Shown one piece after another: positions 58,032 through 64,000 of a stretch of 64,000 bases of DNA. The notes beneath the pieces were generated by a model, which saw only the letters and a program-made list of their open reading frames with translations, did no database searches and was not told the origin of the DNA. Each line of letters begins with the position of its first letter. Position 1 is the first letter of the stretch. A program made the translations under genes and the position numbers. Location: contig CM021316.1 of assembly GCA_010645155.1 (NCBI GenBank), forward strand, positions 5,848,954 to 5,912,953. Direction: 5' to 3'. The stretch comes from Tigriopus japonicus. Taxonomy: Eukaryota > Arthropoda > Copepoda > Harpacticoida > Harpacticidae.

Positions 58032-60662
58032 AAGGCTCGTCGTTCTCACTACGAATGGATGATGTGCTTGAGGTCGTCTCCGTGAATGCCTTCGGGAGTC
58101 TGACATAAGAATAAGAACTTCACTTAAAAATTAAAACGTCGTGCACGCAGGTCAAATGCTACTATTTTGGAGACAACGGTAAAAGTTCTGGACACAGATT
58201 AGTACGTTTTGGAGAGAAGAGACGTGGTTCAGCCAGAAATAGACAAATACAAGGGAAATTTAATTTTCCATAACAAGTTTCCAAGTAAAAAAAAAGATCC
58301 TTCGATGCCATAAATACAGTGCCATGGTAATTGTCTTAAAACGTCTTAAAATTGAGATTTTCAAAGATGCTGCTGTGAACAACTACTAATTTACAATTAA
58401 TGGATTCATTAGATATCAGTGAAATTCTAGTTGATCTCGGCACATGTTTCTTCTGGCTTTATTTAAGTTTTCTTTTGCTTGATCTGAGATATGTGTGGGC
58501 TTTCTAGTCATCAAACCATAAATCCAAAGCACTTTTTCATTCTTTCACTAATCAGAACGTTATCATTCGCTCTTTGACGAGAAAAGTGCAAAAGAAGTGT
58601 CCAGCAGTATGCCACCTTACATATACGACTTATACGATACGAAAAGTTTGAGCATTATGACAGTTTCCAAAAATTAACCTGATGTTTAATGCCAAAGCAA
58701 TATTTTAGAAATATGCCAATTTCATCTCAGCACCCACAATGAAGCATATTAATGACTAATAAAGCCTCAAGCATGCAGTTAAACAAACGAGCATGTCACG
58801 TCCAATGTCCATGGCAAGTGTGATGTTCTTGGTTGGAGTTGAGACGACTTCTACAATGTCCGTACAAGCTACCACCGCTCACGATGTCATGTGGAATGGT
58901 CTCCTGCATCAGCAATCAACATGAAGTCCATCCAGGAACGGGATGGAAGAACCTAAGAAATTCATGTCGTGAAGCTTTTGGTTCGGAGATTCCCCTTGTC
59001 TGTGGTGCTCTTTGGCCTGGCCAACATCGTGGATGGACTGGTCTTTCGCAGTCTCGATCTCTCTCTCTCTTTCTTTCTCTCCCTCGATCTTCCCTGGCGG
59101 GTTTGAAAGAGCAAACGAGAATCTATTTGAATTACAAATGAAGCCAAAAAAAAGTTTGCTTTTCGCCTCAAAAAAGAGAGAACGAGAGGAAATAACCACG
59201 AACCAAGACAGAAGGGGGCTCATCAAGAGCTCTCGCTCGTCTCACTGGACGAGGGAAATCATTATTGTCTTTCTAAAACGAGATGAAAGGGCTTCAAGAA
59301 GATGAACCGAAAGGCTAACCCGGAAAACCCCTCTCAAATCTGCGTTCACATCAACAATAGAAAACAATCTTCCAACTCGAGGAAACGAACACTTGAAGAG
59401 AAACAAAACAATGGTGCATACTGGTCTTACCGTGGACCAATGGACAGGATGACAATGACATCATGTACTCGTGCATCTTGCACTCACGCACTCACTTGAA
59501 CAATCCTCTTTTCTAAACACACTTAATGATATACAACACTCAAGACGGTTCTTGTCATTCATGCACCAAAACAAATCCGGGTTTCCTCACTCGTCCGTAC
59601 AAAGTAGGATCTCAATTCCGACTGTTCATCGAGCTCGCTAGCTCACAGTGATCTCGAGAACGAACGAGGATCCTCGTGAATGTGAGTGAGTGCCCCTGGT
59701 CCATAGTGTGTGCGTGTGTGCATTTTCCCCTCTGGGTTTCCTTTCACTCGTCCGTCCGTCCGCTTTTGACTTGGTGTGCGCCCGATCGGCGAACGAGATC
59801 GAGCGCTGCTTCCTAAACTCAACCCGTACGAACGAACGTAGACGAAGAGCTCTACATGTACGTACGTTCGAACGTAGAGCACTTCCACTTCATCCTCGAG
59901 CAGTTCATTGGAGGAGGGAGGTGAAGGTGAAGGAATATCCGATTTTGAACCAAGAACACCCATAGAGCTCGCAAGGGATCAAAAAATCACAGGCGAGGCC
60001 CATAACTCTTTGGGAAAGAAAAAAAAGCGAAGTGACGACTCCAAATATAGGACAAGCGAATTGAAATGATGACAGATTGTGGGAGACTTGGCGGGTTGGC
60101 GGAGGAGAAAACCTACACGGCCCTTGCCAAATGGTATTTCAGACGCACGCAAATCAACTGGGTGTAAACATATATTATTCATGAAAAACTTCTGTACGTT
60201 CTTAACAAAATGAATTTCTCAAAGGTGTTGCTGTTATTGTTCTTGTTGTTGATGTTGAAATAGTTTCAATCAATGTAGATGTGGATATTCCTTATCACAG
60301 TTGGACATGATGATCTCAATTTCATTACGGGACGGTCAGTTGGGATGAATATTCTCTATAAAAGTAATGTTCGGTCAAGGATCCAAAATAGACATTTCTT
60401 GAAAGGTCCCGGGTCTGAAATGGAATGAGAGGACAGAGTACAGAACTCCAGATGCAATCAATCCGTCAACAAGAACATATTATGATTTGGTCTTGCTTGC
60501 ATTTGAGAAAACTAAATTGGTCTAAAATTGCCCGAAATTGCAAAATTGGACTTCGACGTGGAGTATTTCCATTTTCAAAAGACCGAAATCAGGGTGAATT
60601 CAAGGGAATGCACAGCAACTAGACGATATTCTCGTAACCAGAGTTGATTGACGTGGTTGTTT

Positions 60663-60825
60663 TCACCGAATATAGTATTTATATATTGTATACCTCAGAT
60701 CTGTGGTTGTAGCGTTCTTTGAGTCTAATGTGGAATGTGGGCGTGCCAAGAGCGTGTCTTGCTTCATCACGGCTTTGATCACGTCAGTCGGGAAAAGTGA
60801 GTTTTGTACGGTGCGGCAGAAGATC
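60663..60825 (-). CDS. Flippase last visible exon: cytoplasmic tail
   Basis: Acceptor [27 protein letters not shown] continues LLPR as in ATP10 proteins. The frame then runs to TGA 60665-60663; a GAG|GTATAC donor at 60694 is the alternative. No canonical poly(A) hexamer seen close by. Confidence 0.75.
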
Positions 60826-63122
60826 CTGAAAACAAAAGGTAGGTTATAATGAACTCGGAAACGAAAATATCTCCCCCTCTCCCCCCATCTCCAATTAGTC
60901 TTCAAGATCCATTTCTGCACCTCTTTCAACACACATCATAAGAGGGTGGACATCATCAACGACTCAGGCATCTGGTCCAAATTTGGGCCCTTCAAAAGGC
61001 TCCATTCAGCTGAATGGAACTTGGTTTTGGGTGTTGGTTCTCTCGCGAGAGAGTGAGCGAGACCATCATGACTCAGCAGTCGATTTCAACCATTCCTAGC
61101 AGATCTGATGGTCAATTCATACCTCAGCTACTGGCTTTCTATGCTCTGAAAAGCCTCAGGGGTCAAAAATACCTTCTTTGAGATGATGAGGAGGATGACG
61201 ATGATGATGATGACGACACGACGAGGAAGTCAAGTCGACCATTCAATTGACAAAAAAGAAGTGAAGGGCTTAAAGTAAAAGTAAATGAAAGAAAATCCAT
61301 GGCCTCGGGCCTTGTTGGCCTACAGAAGGGCTCTTTGGGTTGACAGTCACCAGGTGAGCCTAAACTAAAATTAATTACAGGCCGAATTAACGAGCTTTCA
61401 GAGTCTGCGTATCCAAAGGGTATTTTTTCTGGTCCATTTGGCAATAAATGACGGAAGAGGGAAAGTGGCCAACGTTATCGCAACACCAAAAGCACTGTCA
61501 CTCACTTCGATAACACTCGGTTTTGGTGTTGGAAACTGGCGGTCGGAGACAGTTCCTGAAATTTTAGACCTCCAACCAACGAAAACAGTTTCGCCAAATC
61601 AATCAAGAACCTGTCATTGGCAACTCGGTGATAGCGTTTCATAGACACAAGACGACAACTACGTGAGCAATAGTCGTAGTAGAGGAAGAAGTGCTTTACT
61701 TCGATGAAGTAAAAGTAAACAGGGGGTGCAGATCATATATTAAGCTTCAAACAGGACTTACCTTGGTAGCAAGGCGAGAACGCTGGCCAAGAGACAGATC
61801 ACCCAGAAATGGAGGGTACCCATTGAATGTTGTATCACCCAAAAGGGCGAACTGCTTCCAAAACAATCCACGCAAATGCCGTTGTAAAAGAGGGCGAAAC
61901 CAAAATACATGAAGAACGACAAAATAATCGACATCCAATGCATGATTGTCTAAAAAATAGGAGAGAGAATTATAATATCAAAGGCGTCCGCATTTGCCTC
62001 AAACGACAACATTGACAGGAGGCTCTGAATAAAACGCGAGTGCTCCGTTGTTTCCTGCTTAAAACTCACGCAAGTACCGTGAAATTATTCGGTCATGATA
62101 CAAAATGCAATGAATCCCTTGGCATATGCCCCTAGGTTCGATTTTATGCGACAATTTCGATATCGTTCATTTCCCAATAGTTGTTGGCTTTATGAGTTTG
62201 GGCCTCAACTGAAGAAGTTGTGCATAGCTTACCCAAGATTTCGTTTCAATGGCTAAATGCAAATTCTGAACACAAAGGCATTCGGTGCATATCACGGTGC
62301 CAAATTCCCAAATGTCCACATTCGTGTCGGCGTAAGTCCAATGAGCCACAAAATAGATGACGAGCGATTGATAGAGGGCATCACCCATATTGATCCAAAA
62401 TGAGTATGGCTTGTAGACGGACCCCAAACGACCTTGCTTGTAGAGAGTGGGTCGAGCAATGAGTACGGGATCCGGAGCGTCTTGATCAAAAATGCCTGGT
62501 AAGAAAGAAACGCAAAGGAAAGGGATCAATTTCCCATGTTTCACCGAATACGGGCCCCATCAGTAAAATTCAGGACTCGGCGTGTTTGCTCAAGGTTGTT
62601 CGGAGGAAAGGGACCACAGTAATCCGATATCTTTTTCTGATGATGGAAAACAGTGAGTGCTTTCATTTTTAGATCAATCTATCTGTCGAGTCTCTTCCCT
62701 CTTTGTACTTGTACAACGACCCAGTTTATTGAGGTTCACCTCACCTTTTGAGAGGTTGCATGTTAGGCGTGTTCGTCTCAACTCCTCTGGTCTTGCTCGA
62801 GAGTAAATCCAGGATTATCTCTAGAGCCAACGACTTGTACACTGGTCGCTCAAGCCTTAATGCTTCCTTACTGTGATGTACCAAGTATACACTACTGTAC
62901 ACCTCCTTGATACTCGGAACATGGCACATGTACAATGTGCATTTTGAACATATTCCTTTTTCCCTCTTTTCGTTTCTCTTGACGAGTTGAGTACTTACCC
63001 ATAATTGTGGGCGGTAAGGACGTGAAAAGCAGATTGTAGAGCATAAGGTACATTTGGTCGATCATTACGGCTCCTGAGAAGCCACAGTAGAGTTGGAACC
63101 AGAAGCACACGAAAACAAAGGC
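60663..63122 (-). CDS. P4-ATPase (phospholipid flippase, ATP10-like), C-terminal exons
   Basis: Membrane P4-ATPase that flips phospholipids to the cytoplasmic leaflet, normally with a CDC50 subunit. Four exons in phase: 63122-62999, 62495-62233, 61949-61762 and 60825-60663. They encode the last transmembrane block: [11 protein letters not shown] and [10 protein letters not shown] (M5-M6), then [11 protein letters not shown] (M7), [19 protein letters not shown] and FALFYN (M8-M9), and [16 protein letters not shown] (M10). C-x-x-C after YN and LLPR...VQNSLFP fit class 5 (ATP10) better than ATP8/9/11, which is inference. The ATPase domains (DKTG and so on) lie beyond the window. The last exon may stop at TGA 60665-60663, or splice at a weak donor after 60694 to an unseen exon. 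Confidence 0.9.
61182..61222 (+). repeat. (GAT/GAC)n microsatellite in a flippase intron
   Basis: GAT/GAC trinucleotide tract within the 936-bp intron 60826-61761. Confidence 0.85.
61762..61949 (-). CDS. Flippase exon: M9-M10
   Basis: Acceptor TTTTTTAG|ACAATC and donor CAAG|GTAAGT. Contains ALFYN, the Cys pair [13 protein letters not shown] and the final ALLPR, which is shared with the next exon. Confidence 0.92.
62233..62495 (-). CDS. Flippase exon: M7-M8
   Basis: Begins GIFDQDAPD (the DxD after M6), carries [13 protein letters not shown] and ends with IETKSW. Acceptor TTACCAG|GCATTT, donor TGG|GTAAGC. Confidence 0.92.
62999..63122 (-). CDS. Flippase exon: M5-M6
   Basis: Acceptor TTCTTCTAG|GCC and donor ATGG|GTAAGT. 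Contains FCGFSG-like YCGFSG and LLFTSLPP, the P4-ATPase signature around M5-M6. Confidence 0.9.
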
Positions 63123-64000
63123 CTAGAAGAAACGTGAATATTGGAACATATCAGCTTAGAAGGCTGATGCGGGCCGGCTTACTTTGATGATGGTAAGGAG
63201 ACTGAAGACTGAATTCCAGCCTTCATCATCAATCATCATTTCATCCTAGGTTACAATATAGCATGGAAACCGATATTATTAACTTCGTCTCAAGATTACG
63301 CCGCATATTGTGTATTGAACATGGGAATTCGCCAGAAGGAACAAATTGAGAGGAGACCTTTTCCCACAATCATCGGCTTCTACCCTTTTTAAATGTCACA
63401 AAAAGGTTCTCTTTTTCTTTTGCAAATTTGTCTATTGCCACGGTTCACCGCCACCCGCCACGTTGCAAATAAATAGGTAATCCTAATACTTCTTTGCCCT
63501 CCATCTAGCAAAGACCATTTTGTCCATGACCTGTCATGTTCATTAGCTATTAAAGGATCAAGGCCACTCCTATGGTGGAGTGAGTCAGGAAATAAGTGAG
63601 TAACCAAGTAAGTGGCTCTGTTCTCCGTTGAGAAGAAACAAGTCTTCTAACTAAGAGAAAAAAAGAACCATGCAACAACGAGGAGGGATAATTTGAGGCA
63701 AAAAAGCCAAGTCTGGCATGGTTGGACTACGATTTACTGCCACCCAACTCGAGCTTCGCCTCTTCAAGGGAAGTTTTCGGACAATTTGCTAGCTTTTTTT
63801 GGCTCATTATTGAAGGCCATTGGCCGCCCACGAAATACACAGTGATTTGGTTATCCTTAAATTGGAAGGACGTAACATACCGAGCGATTCTCAGGAGAAC
63901 CTCAGGCTTGGCGTAAGTTTTCCTTTTTCACTTAAGTTCTTCTTAAGCCGTTTTGACTACGGACAATGAAAAATCGGAAGGACGAAAGAACGTACAGTAC
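63123..64000 (-). other. Upstream intronic stretch of the flippase gene
   Basis: No confident exon. A 63-bp segment at 63183-63245 has an AG acceptor (CCTAG) and a good donor (AAA|GTAAGC) and would add an in-phase peptide (MMIDDEGWNSVFSLLTIIK) to the M5 exon. It lacks the YKN motif expected there, so it is a weak candidate. The 5' exons with the phosphorylation and nucleotide-binding domains must lie beyond 64000. Confidence 0.45.

Larger units (their letters stand above)
51922..60662. other. Gene-poor region between the teneurin 5' exon and the flippase
   Basis: No frame with recognised motifs and splice sites. The longest ATG frame (55321-55863, plus, 180 codons) shows no domain. GA, poly-C and TACG repeats and a homeodomain-type cluster are present. 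It may contain unseen teneurin 5' UTR or first exons and the flippase 3' UTR. Confidence 0.55.

Noticed and set aside
59643..59963. Minus-strand ATG frame starting MGVLGSKS, resembling an N-myristoylation start followed by an acidic stretch
   Set aside because: After about 30 residues it runs into ACGT-rich simple sequence giving repetitive VRTYVHV. No clear donor or partner exon was found.
61163..61444. Minus-strand frame with a poly-Ser tail inside a flippase intron
   Set aside because: The Ser run is the GAT/GAC microsatellite read in another frame, and the segment lies between two well-supported in-phase exons.

Overview
This is animal nuclear DNA, not bacterial. Genes are split by GT-AG introns, mostly 80-600 bp, and the best gene encodes a teneurin, a metazoan cell-adhesion protein. 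A D-type cyclin and a class-5-like P4 flippase support this. Compact introns, moderate GC, and many CAA/CAG/ACC and GAGA-type simple repeats suggest an arthropod. A copepod-like crustacean is my best guess, but it is a guess and no single sequence proves it.

Layout: (1) 1-768, plus strand: the 3' end of an unrecognised Ser-rich protein with a KEN box. (2) 0.8-4.8 kb: no supportable gene. (3) 4790-5810, minus strand: a complete two-exon cyclin D with the C-terminal Thr-Pro degron. An E2F-like promoter site lies just upstream. (4) 6.1-9.7 kb: an AT-rich stretch that contains a 1,469-bp non-autonomous hAT-like transposon. It has 11-bp terminal inverted repeats, an 8-bp target duplication and arrays of TGGCGA at both ends, and it carries a remnant of a LINE C-terminus. 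(5) 9.7-14.8 kb: gene-free. (6) 15347-25965, minus strand: twelve teneurin exons covering part of the cytoplasmic tail, the transmembrane segment, eight EGF repeats, the Cys-rich/TTR-like region, the NHL propeller, the YD shell and the C-terminal TCAP-like region. All exon phases agree. (7) 51303-51921, minus strand: a further coding exon with a basic cluster and a polyglutamine tract. It fits the teneurin cytoplasmic domain and joins in phase across a 25.3-kb intron, giving 2,798 codons plus stop. (8) 26-51 kb: the presumed giant intron, with simple repeats, a 12-bp-stem hairpin and a close match to the CTCF motif. (9) 52-60.6 kb: no supportable gene, but a cluster of homeodomain-type sites. 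(10) 60663-63122, minus strand: the last exons of a P4-ATPase (ATP10-like) whose 5' part lies beyond the window.

The genes do not form a functional unit. Cyclin D drives G1, teneurin is a synaptic and axon-guidance adhesion receptor, and the flippase moves phospholipids between membrane leaflets. The least expected items are the hAT-like element with its subterminal repeats, the giant 5' intron of teneurin, and several candidate regulatory sites. I found no CRISPR, operon or other prokaryotic structure, and no convincing tRNA or rRNA.
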